Below are positions 12,801 to 24,695 of a stretch of 64,000 bases of DNA, piece by piece. Source of the DNA: Quillaja saponaria (taxonomy: Eukaryota > Streptophyta > Magnoliopsida > Fabales > Quillajaceae); NCBI GenBank assembly GCA_029379385.1, contig CM055612.1, positions 10,230,001 to 10,294,000 of the forward strand. The letters are read 5' to 3'. The notes under the pieces are model-generated. The model made no database searches. It was not told the origin of the DNA and saw only the letters and a list, made by a program, of their open reading frames with translations. Both the position numbers and the translations under genes were made by a program. How positions within the stretch are numbered: the stretch's first letter is position 1; every line of letters begins with the position of its first letter.

Positions 12801-14840
12801 TTTTCACCTTACAGGAAACCCCTACTAAAATTTTTAGTTAAATTACTATATTTTTTAGTAAATGAGTATTTGTATATAATTATGTTTTTATAAAACTTCA
12901 TTTTAACTTTTATTTGAGTCATTAATTTTGTGCATCTATTTTATTTGGAGTTCAAGTTACGAAGGTCTGGTTATCTATTCATCCAGCCAGTCATTCTTTT
13001 GTGCGGGGTGTGAAACTGGAGTTGTTCAAACATGTGCTCCTTCAACTAGATGCTCTTTTAGAGCTAAATGACAGTGTTTTGAGTAAATATCATTTTTAGC
13101 TGAACTCTGAAGAGCTGAACATCATTCCAACTGAAGGAGTAAAACACAATGTTTAGTCAACAACTGTCAAGAGTCAACATTTGAAGAGTTGAAGATCAAT
13201 AGTTGTCTGTGTTAAACATAAAGTTTCATCAAACAAACATATGCTTCTTAAGAATCAACAACTGCACTGGATTATGCCAAAAAAACAACATTTCCTTTAT
13301 TTCAAGTGTTGATTTACAATAACTGATCAATGTGAGCTGAAGTCTCGAGAGTTGAAGAGTCAAACCTGAAGAGTGAAGAGTTGAAGTTTGAACAATTGAT
13401 CTTTCTGAATTGTTCCAGCAGATGTACTTCACAATTGTTCTTTCGTAGTCATTATTCCTTCTAGAGGAAGTGGATGTAGTTTGTGTTTTTAGATGAACCG
13501 CCATAAACTTTTTGACCTTTTACTTTATTTATTTGCTCTTTTATTTTAGGTTTATTATTGTGGTGTTTGATCATTTAAAAACTAGTTAAAATCAGTTTTC
13601 AAACTATTCACCCCTAAAGTTTACAATTTTAACTTAAGTCACACAAAGGATTAGATATATACATACTCATTCCACAAAAAAGACCATTCCTTCAACTTAA
13701 TACACCAAATTTACCAAAAGTGCAAGAGTTTAATTACAACATAATAGGTTTCTAATAGGAAAAAAAAAAATACAAGTTCTTATATACAATTTAAGGCCTA
13801 TTTGGCTACAAAAGTACACACTATATTAACCCTTACTCCTCTAAGGCAACATATATAATTACTTCCAAGCAATACTCCCCAACAAATGGCAATAATAAAA
13901 AATACGTAGCCAGAGTAACCTACCTTACTTGCCAAGTAACCAGTTTCCAATTTCCTCTGTTTGTGTAACTTCAAGTTCTTGATTTCCTTGCCTTACTTCC
14001 TTACCAGTGTACTACCTCAAATTCGTAACCTAACATAACAACTCTTAACTCTTCCTTCTGGACCTCACGCAAACAACCTCCAAACCTCCTATACTTGTAC
14101 TAATTGAACCCACAAACAGAAGTACTCAGGAACACCAAGATGCCTATGGTCTCAGATTTCAATTCACTTGACCCATTCGATTCAATTCTCTCTCTAAGTT
14201 TCTCTCATCTCTCTCACTAGCCCTCAACATTGAAATGCAAAAAATGGTAGACCAAGTCTCCTTGCATGGTTTTAGTCATGTCATACAAATTTGAGTTTAA
14301 ATAGATCTCACTTTACTTTGTCTTCAACCAAACGCCACCTGAAGTCTAATTGATTCCTATCTACTTAGTGGAATTTAGTGCAACAAATATTGTTATTTCA
14401 CTATTCATCCTTATTTCAATTTAGTTCTCATCATTCACATATCCTTAATAGAAAAGGTAATTTCTTCTAAACAAGTCTCTATACATGTTAAATTTTCTTG
14501 TAACTTTTTTGTTCTAAGAACTTCTCAATTTGCCGAGCTTAATACTTTTCCTAAGCCTCCTTCATTACTAATTTCTATTAATTCAACTCCTGATAAGTAA
14601 TCTCTCACTAATGCCACAATTATCATATTTCCTATGCAATAACATAATGTTAAGGAGGTACAATGTTACAAACCACAAAAAGAATTATTTATTGAAATTA
14701 TCAAAAGATGCATACACTTAAACAAAAAAAAAAAAAAAACTAACAAAAAAACATGCACAAAAACTAAATCAGGCATTCCACTCATCCTAAACAAGTGGAT
14801 GGTAGTTTTGACTATTTGGTTTATAAACTTCTTCTTCTCT
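12801..14840. other. No gene recognised
   Basis: Mostly AT-rich. The part 13060-13400 has a string of GAGCTGAA/GAGTTGAAGA words that also appear, inverted and diverged, at 20130-20450 on the far side of the copia element. This hints at an older element now split, but the match is too weak to bound. Confidence 0.4.
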
Positions 14841-14847
14841 GTTTCTA

Positions 14848-15060
14848 GACGACTAGTCAGTGGATGAGTTATAGTACGGAGGCTGTGATAAGTCACAATC
14901 TTTAGAGTCTACCTCAGTTTGCTCATCATCTTCATTTGCAGCTTCTAAAACATTGATGTCTTTTTCAATAGTCTTGACATCACTGTTGTCTTCCCTATTT
15001 GTCAGGTTGATGCGATTCCACTCATTCTTTTCCTCCTCATCTCTTTCATAACATTTTTTT
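14848..15060 (-). other. Unidentified acidic open frame, fragment
   Basis: On the minus strand an open stretch of about 70 codons starts at a cysteine-rich segment (CSKNCNKFWKKKCYER) just after a TTTGCAG acceptor-like site near 15095. It becomes acidic (REDNSDVKTIEKDINV, EAANEDDEQTEVDSKD) and stops at TAG near 14850. I do not recognise it. Composition looks coding, but no start or partner exon was found. It may be the 3' exon of a decayed gene cut off by the copia insertion 200 bp away. Confidence 0.3.
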
Positions 15061-15291
15061 TTCCAAAATTTATTACAATTCTTGCTGCAAATATTATTTG
15101 CCTAACTTTTTTTCTTTCTCACAGATGTTGTGAATTACTTAGGAACTAAATGAGATATATATACATGAATTGAACGCTTTGGAGGTTAAGACCGTATACA
15201 TTGCCTATAAGAAAATGATTGTAAAAGTCTAAGAGTCGTGTTGATATTCATGTGAGATAACTTGTAAATTTTTGCATACTTGAATTATTAC

Positions 15292-15686
15292 TGTTGAAAA
15301 TAATAAACTTTATTTTCCTATAATAAATTGTTAGTGGAACTTAAAAATGTGTGAGTTATTTTGATGTAATGAGTTTTAAGAGGTAGTTAATTTCTTATAA
15401 TGGGTGGCTATAAATTATTGTGTGCTAGTGGAAGTTTTTTTGTTGTTGTTAATGTGTAATAAAATTGTAGTAATGGGTTGGAGTCTTTAATGTCTAGGAT
15501 AATGGGTGTTAAAGTCATATTAATGCACATTTAGTTGTGTGACTTTAGAGTTACTATTATGAGTCTTATAAATACCTATTGTATGTTTTCAATTTGATAT
15601 TAAGCGAAGTAGAAGTTGTCTTTTGTGTATTCTAATTTGTTCATCATCTTTAATTTTATGTGTTGTGCTCACCACATTTTTTATCA
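15292..15686 (+). repeat. 5' LTR of copia element
   Basis: It begins TGTTGAAAATAATAAAC and ends TTTTTTATCA. A TATAAATA box lies at 15567-15574, about 120 bp before the LTR end. The primer site starts four bases after the LTR. Confidence 0.93.
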
Positions 15687-15689
15687 AAG

Positions 15690-15702
15690 TGGTATCAGAG
15701 CC
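15690..15702 (+). other. Primer-binding site, initiator Met-tRNA type
   Basis: TGGTATCAGAGCC is the usual plant copia sequence complementary to the 3' end of initiator tRNA-Met. It is undamaged here. Confidence 0.9.
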
Positions 15703-15730
15703 TAGTTCTCTAATTTGGTGAGTTTGAGAG

Positions 15731-18700
15731 ATGTCTACTGGATCAAGAATATTCTCATTTCAATATCCTCGTCTTACTAAAGACAACTATGGCAATTGGT
15801 GTCTTCGTATGAAAGCTTTGCTTGGTGGACAAGATGCATGTGAGATCGTAGAGAAAGGATATGACTAATCATAAGATGAAGCTGTTTTGTCTGCAGCTCA
15901 AAAAGATGCCTTACAAAAGGCTAGGAAGAAGGATCATCAAGCTCTCACCTTCATCTATCAAGGGTTGGATGAGTCCATGTTTGAGAATGTGGCACTAGCA
16001 ACTACAACCAAGGAAGCTTGGGAGATATTGCAAAGCTCTCTCCAAGGAGTTGAAAAAGTGAAGAAGATTCGACTTCAAGCATTAACAGGAGATTTTGAAG
16101 CCTTGCACATGAAGGAATTTGAGTCAATTTCAGATTATTTTTCAAGAATGCTAGCCACTGTCAACCAATTGAAAAGATATGGAGAAAAAGTAGAAGATCT
16201 TCATGTGGTGGAGAAAATCCTTCGCTCTTTGCAACCAAAATTTGATTACATTGTTGTTGCAATTGAAAAATCGAAAGACTTGGAGACCATGTCTATTGAG
16301 CAACTCATGGGATCATTACAAGCCCATGAAGAAAGATTTAAGAAGAAGGAAGAGAAGCCGCTTGAACAAGCTCTCTAAGCCAAGGTTTCTTTCAAAGAAA
16401 AAGATAATGTACAAGAAAGAAACCAAAGAGGTCATGGTCGTGGTCATGGTCGTGGAGGAGGAAGAGGAGGAAGAGGAAGATGAGGATATCATTTTGAGAA
16501 TAATAATGAAGGAAGAGGCCAACAATAATCAAGAGGCCGTAGAAGAGGAAGAGGAAATTATGCAAGACCAAATAAGAAGAGGTATGATAAGAGCAATGTT
16601 GAATGCTATAATTGTCATAAATGTGGTCATTTTGCTTCGGAATGTCGCAATACTAATGTTGTTGAAGAGAATGCTAATCTACTTGAATACAAAGAAGAAG
16701 TGGAAGAGCCAACTTTGTTACTAGCATTCAAAGGAGATGAAAAGGAGGTGATCAAGAGTTCGTGGTACCTTAACAATGGTGCAAGTAATCATATGTGTGG
16801 GGACAAAAGCAAATTTTTGGAGATTGATGAAAAAATGAGTGGATTTGTGACCTTTGGAGACTCTTCCAAAATTCCAGTCAAAGGAAAATGTACCATTTTA
16901 ATTTCCTTGAAAGATGGTAGTCATAAGCTCATTTATGATGTTTATTATGTTCCAAAATTAAAAAGTAATATTTTAAGTTTGGGACAACTTTTGGAGAAGT
17001 TATGAAATCCATATAAAAGATAAAAACCTTTGGCTTAGAGACCAAGATGCTAATCTTATTGCTAAAGTGTCCATGACAAGAAACAGGATGTTCATTTTGA
17101 ATCTCCAAAATGATGGTACCAAATGTTTAAAGATGTGTGCAAAAGATTCAACATGGCGTTGACATATGTGGTTGGGTCATTTGAATTTTGGAGGACTCAA
17201 GAATTTGGGAGAGAAGAAGATGGTGTCTGGGTTGCCATTCATTGACCACCCAAATCAGTTGTGTGAAGCATGCCTCCTTGGAAAATATACAACGAAGAGT
17301 TTTCCTAAAGAAGCCACAAAAGCAACCGAGCCACTTCAGCTTATTCATACCGATGTGTGTGGACCAATCAAACCATGCTCATTTGGTAAAAATCATTATT
17401 TTTTGCTTTTCATTTATGATTGTACTCGCAAAACATGGGTTTATTTTTTGAAGAAAAAATCAGAGGCTTTTGAGGTGTTCAAAAAGTTTAAAGCTCTTGT
17501 TGAAAAAGATAGTGGTCATGTAATTAAATCTTTAAGGTTCTATAGAGGAGGCAAATTCACTTCAAATGAATTCAATATCTTTTGTGAAACACAAGGAATT
17601 CATCGTCCTTTAACAATTCCTACGACACCACAACAAAATGGTGTAGCAGAAAGGAAGAATAGAACAATTCCTAATATGGCCCGATGTTTGTTGAAATCTA
17701 AGAATATGCCTAAAGAATTTTGGGCATAAGCTGTTTCTTGTGCAGTTTATTCGTCCAACAGATGTCCAACCAAAGGTGTGGAGAATCAAACACCTCAAGA
17801 AGCTTGGAGTGGAAAGAAGCCAAATGTCTCTCACTTGCGAATTTTTGGAAGCATTGCCTATGCCCATGTACTGGATCAAGAGAGATCTAAACTTGATGAT
17901 TGAAGTGTGAAGTATGTATTTATTGGCTATGATTCAAATTCCAAAGGGTACAAGCTTTATAACCCAAGGAATGGAAAAATCATAGTTAGTAGAGATGTTG
18001 AGTTCAATCAAGATGAAACATGGAATTGAGATGTTCAAGAAGAAGAAAGTTACAATTTTTTTTCTTACTTTGAAGAAGAACAAGATATAGAAGCACTATT
18101 AAAAGCCATTACTCCACCTCCATCACCAACTCCTTCATCAAAAAAAAGTTCAAGTGATAAGTCACAAAAAACAAGAAGTCTTCTTGATCTTTATGAAAAT
18201 ACAGAAGTGATAGAAGATGTTAATTTATTTTGTCTTGTTGCAGATAATGAACCATTATTTTTTGAAGAAGCTGAAAATGACAAGAAGTTGAGACAAACAA
18301 TAGATGAGGAGATAATAGAAGTACAAAGTGAGGCTAGTTGCGAAAGGCTATGCACAAAAGTAGAAGATTGATTATGAAGAGGTATTTGCTCATGTTGCTC
18401 GCTTAGAAACAATCCGATTGTTGATATCCTTTACAGCCCATAAGCATTGGAAGATTTATCAATTGGATGTAAAATCTGCTTTCCTCCTTTATTTTCTTGA
18501 AGAAGAGGTTTATGTTGATCAACCTGAGGGTTATGTAATTGAAGGGCAATAAGACAAAGTTTTGAAGCTAAAAAAAGCTTTGTATGGCCTAAAACAAGCA
18601 CCAAGGGGGTGGAATAATCGAATTGACAAGTATTTTCAAGAAAATGGGTTTGTTAGATGTCCATATGAATATTCACTTTACGTGAAGGCACATGAAAATG

Positions 18701-19674
18701 GTGATGTTTTATTTGTTTGCCTTTATGTTAATGATCTAATTTTTACAAGAAATAATCCAATCATGTTTGAAGATTTCAAAAAGGCAATGACTTGCGAATT
18801 TGAGATGACTAACATGGGGCTAATGTCTTACTACTTAGGCTTTGAAGTGAAGCAAAATGATGGTGAAATTTTTATTTCACAAGAAGGCTATGCAAAATAT
18901 GTTCTTAAGAAATTCCAAATGCTTGATAGCAACTCTGTTAATACACCCATGGAATGCAGAGTGAAGTTATCGAATCATGATGTTGGAGAGAAAATAGATC
19001 CCACATTATTTAGAAGTCTTGTTGGAAGTTTAAGATACTTGACTTGCACAAGGCCAGACATTCTTTATGTTGTTGGAGTAGTGAGTTGTTATATGGAATC
19101 TCTTACTTCTACTCACATGAAAACGGCTAAAAGAATTCTTCGCTACCTAAGAGGTACACTTGACTATGGCCTATTTTATTCTTCTTCACATATTATTGAT
19201 CTTGTGGGATATTGTGATAGTGATTTTGCAGGAGATTTGGACGATAGAAAAAGCACCACAGGTTTTGTATTTTTCATGGGAAATAATGCAATTTCTTGAG
19301 TTTCAAAGAAGCAGCCAATTGTTACTCTTTCAACTTGTGACGCTGAATATGTTGCTGCTATCTCTTGTACTTGTCATGCTATTTGATTAAGAAGATTGTT
19401 AAAGGAACTACAAGAGCACAAAAAGAACCAATCCAATTTTTGTTGACAACAAGTCTGCACTAGCTTTGGCAAATAATCCCGTCTTCCATGATAGAAGCAA
19501 GCATATAGACACATGATATCATTTCATCCGTGAGTGTATTGCCAAGAAAGAAGTGGAAGTCAAATTTGTGAAGTCTCTTGATCAAGTTGCAGATATTTTC
19601 ACAAAACCACTTAAATTTGAAATCTTTCAAGGATTGAGAGAATTGCTTGGAGTTAGAAAGGAAAATCAAGTTTA
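15731..19674 (+). pseudogene. Copia gag-pol polyprotein, multiply broken
   Basis: Gag starts at ATG 15731, and two in-frame stops follow about 45 codons in. The open gag core runs 15887-16375. The CCHC zinc knuckle ([14 protein letters not shown], from 16604) keeps C-x2-C-x4-H-x4-C. A frameshift near 17003 separates protease from integrase. Integrase keeps its HHCC region (GHLNFGG, CEACLLGK) and the DDE glutamate (QQNGVAERKN), but the second aspartate is tyrosine (17541-17543). Stops interrupt it at 17727, near 17900 and near 18027. A deletion near 18330 removes the start of reverse transcriptase. The RT catalytic box reads YVND instead of YVDD (N at 18730). RNase H ends at a stop at 19297 and the tail to 19674 has more stops. 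The product would be inactive even in trans. Confidence 0.93.
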
Positions 19675-19682
19675 AGGGGAAG
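19674..19682 (+). other. Polypurine tract of copia element
   Basis: AAGGGGAAG lies directly against the 3' LTR and would prime plus-strand synthesis. Confidence 0.8.
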
Positions 19683-20075
19683 TGTTGAAAATAATAAACT
19701 TTATTTTCCTATAATAAATTGTTAGTGGAAGTTAAAAGGTGTGAGTTATTTTGATGTAATGGGTTTTAAGAGGTAGTTAATTTCTTATAATGGGTGGCTA
19801 TAAATTATTGTGTACTAGTGGAAATTTTTTTTTGTTATTAATGTGTAATAAAATTGTAGTAATGAGTTAGAGTCATTAATGTCTAGAATAATGAGTGTTA
19901 AAGTAATATTAGTACATATTTAATTGTGTGACTTTAGAGTTGCTAGTATGAGGTTTATAAATACCTATCGTATATTTTCAATTTGATATTAAGCAAAATA
20001 GAAATTGTCTTTTGAATATTTTAATTTATTCATTATTTTTAATTTTATGTGTTGTGCTCACCATATTTTCTATCA
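19683..20075 (+). repeat. 3' LTR of copia element
   Basis: It starts TGTTGAAAATAATAAAC and ends TTTTCTATCA. Relative to the 5' LTR most substitutions are G to A on this strand, with fewer C to T and a few indels. Confidence 0.93.
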
Positions 20076-22220
20076 ACTACTAACTATCCAACATGAATCG
20101 ATCTCACCATCATTTCGACAAACCCTCATCAATCAATCACTCTCACATAGTGAATCAGCTTGATGACTCATTAATGAAATGCAACTTTTAGTATTTTCAA
20201 CTGACTGAAATCAATAGCCGAGTGGCAACTAGTACTTTAGTTGCCTGAGTACTCAACTAACCTTCTTGACGTATTAATCAAACGATGCATTTAGTAGTTT
20301 CAGCTGATGACCTTCAACAGCTGACTGGGAAATAGAGTTTCACTTTATGAATCAACGCTTTGAGTCCGCAGTCTTCAGTAGATGACAGTTTTAATAAATT
20401 GGTGCATTTTAATCATTGACTGTTTTAATTCTTCAGCTCTCCTAGTTTTGTGTGTTAAAGATTAATTTGATACATCTTAACAATTGAAAAAAATTCTTTT
20501 TTTTTAATTTATAAAAAATTATCATTTTTAATGAGATTTTAATCATACCATTTCTACTATTACAAAAATAATATAAATATTTCGTTTGAAAAACAAATAT
20601 AAAATAATCATGTCAACACAAATAAGAATTGATCATATGCTGAGTAACTGGCTAATATTGCTTGGTTACAATTCGTTTTGTAAATAACATTCTAAAAAAT
20701 ATTGAGAAAATAACAAACAGAATATAAGTTTTGTGAAATAATATGTCATAATATCTTAATACTCACTACTAAGAATTGTTGACAATTTCAATAAAAAAAA
20801 ATTTAGTCAGGGTTTATAATGAAATACATTTTGACCATCTTATTTCAATTTGTGGGTAAATGCACAAGTTAAATCAATTTTTTAATGTATAATTAAAGAC
20901 AACAATTCACCAAAATAAATTAACCTTAAAAAAATAAAAATTGTTTAGGCCCTTTTTTGCTAACTGATTTTTATTGTGGCCTAAAAATCTGTATTATAAC
21001 TCTTTAGCACAGACAGCCCAAGCCCAAGTAATTTTCTTTTAGTCCCATCTCTACAAAAACGAAAATTCTGCCTCGGTGCACCTCCCTTCAAACTCTTTCC
21101 TTGTCCTTAGGATCACCTTCGTGAAAAGATTAATTACAGGAAAAAGGTCCCAATTTTCAGATAAATTTGTGTCAACTAATTCATATGGTTTGAACTTTAA
21201 CTCGAGTCATTATTGGTTAGATTATTCAATGTAATTGCACTTGTGGTAATATTATACTCCTAGTAGCTTAACATATTTCGTGATGAATGAATTGTTATGT
21301 GTACTTTTTTTTCTTTGGGTCAAAGGTCCTAACTAATTTAGTGATGAAGGAGCTGATATGTGTAATTTTAATTTATTTTTTAATTTTATGAAAATTGGGT
21401 TTCATACCTTTTTTTTTTTTCTTTCAAACTCCATTCACTTTGGTGTGGTGGAGAAGAAATTAATGGAGGATCATAAGAGGTCTGTTCTGGTGAGAGAGGA
21501 GATATAGTAAAAGGAAATAAGAAGGAGAGGGGAGAGGGGAGAGGGGAGGAGAGAAGATTAGTTGTCCTTTGATAGAGGGCTTATGAGCAATTATACAAAT
21601 ATAAATGGCAACGGCTAGCTACAATAACAAAATTTTTGAAGTTTTTTATTGCATCTTTCCCTATTTTCCACTTTACAAGTATCGCTAAATGAAAAGTATA
21701 TGTCATGATTCTACCACGTCAGAAACTTTTTAAGTACATAGAATGAGCTTCCTTTATAAAGTTATCATTTTTTCTAATCATGGTTTGTTAAAGTTGAATT
21801 TGACCGAAGTGGCCTTCACTTGACTCTTCAACATGAAATGTAATAGAAAGTCGAGTGAGGACCTAAGAAAATCCTACATTATCATAATCACATAATAAAA
21901 TATGGTTATCTTACAATTATAATTATCCTATTAAAACATTTAATTTAAATATGGAGTCCGATCAAGGTGTATGTAGTTTTAGTGAAATAAAGAAAAGATA
22001 GAATGATTTTTATTTTTATTTTTTTAAATTTTGTTTTGATTTAGTAGTCATGTATGTTCGGGTCAGTTTACGTGCATTTCTATTAATTATATATTCGGTC
22101 TAGTTAAAGACAAACTATCCAAATCAGAATTAAGAATTTTATGGAGATTTTACTCCCACAGTCAAGTAGAGGGATCATTTATTCAAAAATTATTTTTTTA
22201 AACTTAATAATTAATAGTAT
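20076..22220. other. No gene recognised
   Basis: AT-rich DNA between the copia element and a MITE. It holds a purine run of GAGAGGGGA units at 21517-21550 and a weak third copy of the CTCGACTAAT-type repeat near 22060. Confidence 0.5.
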
Positions 22221-22932
22221 GAGTCAATTGCATTTTATCATATGAACTACTATTTGCTTTATAATGACTCCATAAATTATAAAATTAGGCACATAACCCT
22301 TTTATTTAAGTCATAATTAGCAAATAATTACCGCTCATTTAAATTAGTCATTAAATCTGACAAATTAACTCAAAAAAGACTAAATAACCCTCATTATAAG
22401 TTTTTTTTTTCTCCTTTTTTACATTTTTTCTTTTCATTTTCCATAAAACTAAACTTTTTATATTGAATTAATTTTAGCATGCATAAATAATATATATTTG
22501 AATCATTCATAATTTTTATTTTCTTGTCAAATATTTAAAACTTATTTTTCTCATTTATATACAAGTTGTTGTTTCAATTTGAGTTTTAATGATATTAATT
22601 TCATCAAAACTTTTATTTTCTTATTATTGTATTACACATTAAAGATATACCAATATTTGATAAATATAGAGTTTTTAATTGCTAGTGAAAGAAAAGATAA
22701 AAATAGAAGTAAGAGATAGAAAATGAAAGATATGATAATTTGTATATATATATATATATATAATAAGGATATTTTAGTTTTTTCTAAGTTAAATTGTTAA
22801 ATTTTATAATTAATTTAAATAATGGAGGATTATTTATTAATTATGACTCAAATAAAGATTATATGCCTAATTTAATAGTTCAGGGTTATTACAAAACAAG
22901 CAATAATTAATAAGGTAAAGTACAATTGACCC
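22221..22932. mobile_element. Mutator-type MITE with ~180-bp inverted repeats
   Basis: The left end GAGTCAATTGCATTTTATC pairs with the right end read in reverse (GGGTCAATTGTACTTTACC). The similarity continues inward for about 180 bp through ATTAAATTAGGCATATAA-like and GAGTCATAATTA-like blocks. The 9-mers outside the ends, TAATAGTAT and AAAAAGTAT, agree at 7 of 9 positions, which fits the 9-bp duplication of Mutator elements. There is no coding sequence inside. It ends about 170 bp before the ATG of the EAR-motif gene at 23106. Confidence 0.7.
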
Positions 22933-23025
22933 AAAAAGTATTTATTTCCTATATATAATCCAGATATTCTTACCCCTAAAAGCGTAACACTGCTTGAATC
23001 ACAATCCTCCAAATTGAAGCCATAT

Positions 23026-23034
23026 CTATATATA
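23026..23034 (+). promoter_or_regulatory. TATA box of EAR-motif gene 1
   Basis: TCTATATATAG lies about 80 bp upstream of ATG 23106, where a plant TATA box would give a leader of roughly 40-50 nt. Confidence 0.5.
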
Positions 23035-23105
23035 GCTTGGCCTCCAAGAGCAGAACCCTAATAACCCTGTTAGCCGTCAGGACTCGAGAAACGCAAAAGG
23101 GAGCC

Positions 23106-23504
23106 ATGGAGAACGACAAGGAGGGCAACGACATACAGCAGGTAGCTCCTAAGCAAAAGGAAGTGATGGAGAACGACAAGGAGGGCAGCGTTAACAACAT
23201 ACAGGTAGCTTCAATGAAAAAGGAAGAGATGGAGATGGTTAAAGAACAACGAGATCACCAAGAAGCCGAGAAGCACGAGAGAGACGAAGGAGAACTAGCA
23301 GCTGATGACAACCAACGTGATGTGAAAAAGTTGAAGCAAAATACTGAAATCCAAGAGTACGACAATTTCTTTGACCTTAGTCTTGAGCCTTTGATCTCTG
23401 GTGAAGAAGTTCAAAATGAGATTGACCTTGATAGGTTCCTTGATGATAAGAGTCTGGTTGAGCCTATCATCCACTTTTGGAGTCGAAATTATCGCTGGAA
23501 GTAA
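23106..23504 (+). CDS. Small charged protein with EAR-like motif, paralogue 1
   Basis: 132 residues from ATG 23106, the first in-frame ATG (a non-ATG extension to 23037 is leader). I recognise no named family. The N-terminus is an internal duplication (MENDKEGNDIQQVAPKQKE, then MENDKEGSVNNIQVA). A Glu/Lys-rich segment KHERDEGE and the block RDVKKLKQNTEIQEY (71-85) follow, then FDLSLEPL (89-96), which resembles the EAR repression motif. The gene at 34683 shares all of these in order, and homology extends into leader and 3' flank, so the two arose by duplication. The C-terminus differs: after residue ~117 this copy ends HFWSRNYRWK, while another frame here reads LEVNRVDTVIGFGVEDF, resembling the paralogue's VMVNRADIF. 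A frameshift has probably shortened this copy. It would be soluble and largely disordered. Confidence 0.55.
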   Translation: MENDKEGNDIQQVAPKQKEVMENDKEGSVNNIQVASMKKEEMEMVKEQRDHQEAEKHERDEGELAADDNQRDVKKLKQNTEIQEYDNFFDLSLEPLISGEEVQNEIDLDRFLDDKSLVEPIIHFWSRNYRWK

Positions 23505-24100
23505 ATCGGGTTGATACTGTCATCGGCTTTGGGGTTGAGGATTTTCAGTATTGAACAGGTTTATTTCTTTGATTACAGTTTCATGAATTCGAAAAAAGTT
23601 ATTTAGGAAAATTATCTTTCCTAATCGTTTTAATTTCTATTTGGATTTATGTTTTGTTTGTTTGATGAACGTCAAGTCAATCGTTTTAATTCAGAACCAA
23701 TGACTTTTACTTCATCATATTTTGATACGTCAGTAGGGTTTATTAAAGTTAATTTTTATCTCATGATTAAATTTTTGGTTGAATATTTAGGCTTGGTTTG
23801 TTTCTGCTTCATTTTCATTTTAAAACTTGTAACACAATTTATTTAACTTTTTATTTTTATTTTTATTGTGAACCTAAGTCACGTCATAATAAAACTTATT
23901 CTAGTTTTTGCTTAAACATCATCCTTGAAATATTGGAGTTTTGAGGTTACTTTTGTGCAAATAACCTAGACATATTTTAGTCATGATGATGATTGTACTT
24001 ATGCATGGTGCTCATATGTGGTTATCTCTCCTTTTTATGTTAGTATATTTGCTTGCTAATGCTTGTGAGTCATACCAATCTACGGAATTTTCATGGAATG
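23505..24100. other. 3' flank of EAR-motif gene 1
   Basis: The first ~300 bases match the 3' flank of the paralogue at 35124-35370 (GATTACAG/AATTACTG, ATCGTTTTAATTTCT, GTAGGGTTTA, AGTTAATTTTTAT), marking the extent of the duplicated block. Nothing further is seen up to the minisatellite. Confidence 0.5.
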
Positions 24101-24426
24101 GTTGGCACAAATCTGCATATTGATAGATGTGGTGTATTTATTTATTTTATTCTTTTTGATATAGGTTATAAGAATTTGTTTGTATTTAAATTATTATTTT
24201 TGAAAACAATGAAAATTTCTCAATAGAACTAGGACGAAAATATAGTTGACACAAATCTGCATATTGATAAGATGTAGTGTTTTTTATTTATTTATATATT
24301 TAAATTTTTTTTGTTATAAGAATTAGTTTGTATTTAAATTATTCTTTTTGAAAACAATGAAAATTTCTCAATAGAACTAGAACGAAAATATAGTTGACAC
24401 AAATCTGCATATTGATAAGATGTAGT

Positions 24427-24460
<34 letters not shown>

Positions 24461-24695
24461 TTATAAGAAATTGTTTGTATTTAAATTATTCTTTTTTATT
24501 TTTATTTTTGTGGAAACTATGAAAATTTCTCAATAGAACTAGAAGGAAAATATAGTTGACACAAATCTGCATATTGATAAGGTGTAGTTTTTTTTTTGGA
24601 TATAGGTTATAAGAATTTGTTTGTATTTAAATCCTTTTTTTTTCAAATGAAAACAATGAAAATTTCTCAATAGAGCTAGAAGGAAAATATAAGTA
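24101..24695 (+). repeat. Minisatellite, four ~144-162 bp units with an expanded T tract
   Basis: GTTGGCACAAATCTGCATAT or GTTGACACAAATCTGCATAT begins units at 24101, 24245, 24393 and 24555. Each continues with GATAAGATGTAGTG, a T-rich run, TATAAGAATTTGTTTGTATTT and GAAAATTTCTCAATAGAACTAG. The third unit carries an uninterrupted run of 32 T (24428-24459), which accounts for much of the length difference. Confidence 0.9.

Larger units (their letters stand above)
15292..20075 (+). mobile_element. Ty1/copia LTR retrotransposon, full length, inactive
   Basis: Two LTRs (395 and 393 bp) flank one gag-pol region in the copia order gag, protease, integrase, reverse transcriptase, RNase H. The Met-tRNA primer site TGGTATCAGAGCC lies at 15690-15702 and the polypurine tract AAGGGGAAG at 19674-19682, both in the expected places. 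The flanking 5-mers are ATTAC (15287-15291) and ACTAC (20076-20080), a target duplication with one mismatch. By hand count the LTRs differ at roughly 35 sites (about 91% identity), so the insertion is not recent. No nested insertion is seen. Confidence 0.95.

Noticed and set aside
16203..16724. Long Glu/Lys/Val-rich frame overlapping gag
   Set aside because: It is the shifted shadow of the gag Gly/Arg-rich region and zinc knuckle; the knuckle reads in the gag frame.
13060..20450. A single large element with GAGTTGAAGA-type inverted ends enclosing the copia insertion
   Set aside because: The words are short and diverged, no boundaries or target duplication can be set by eye.
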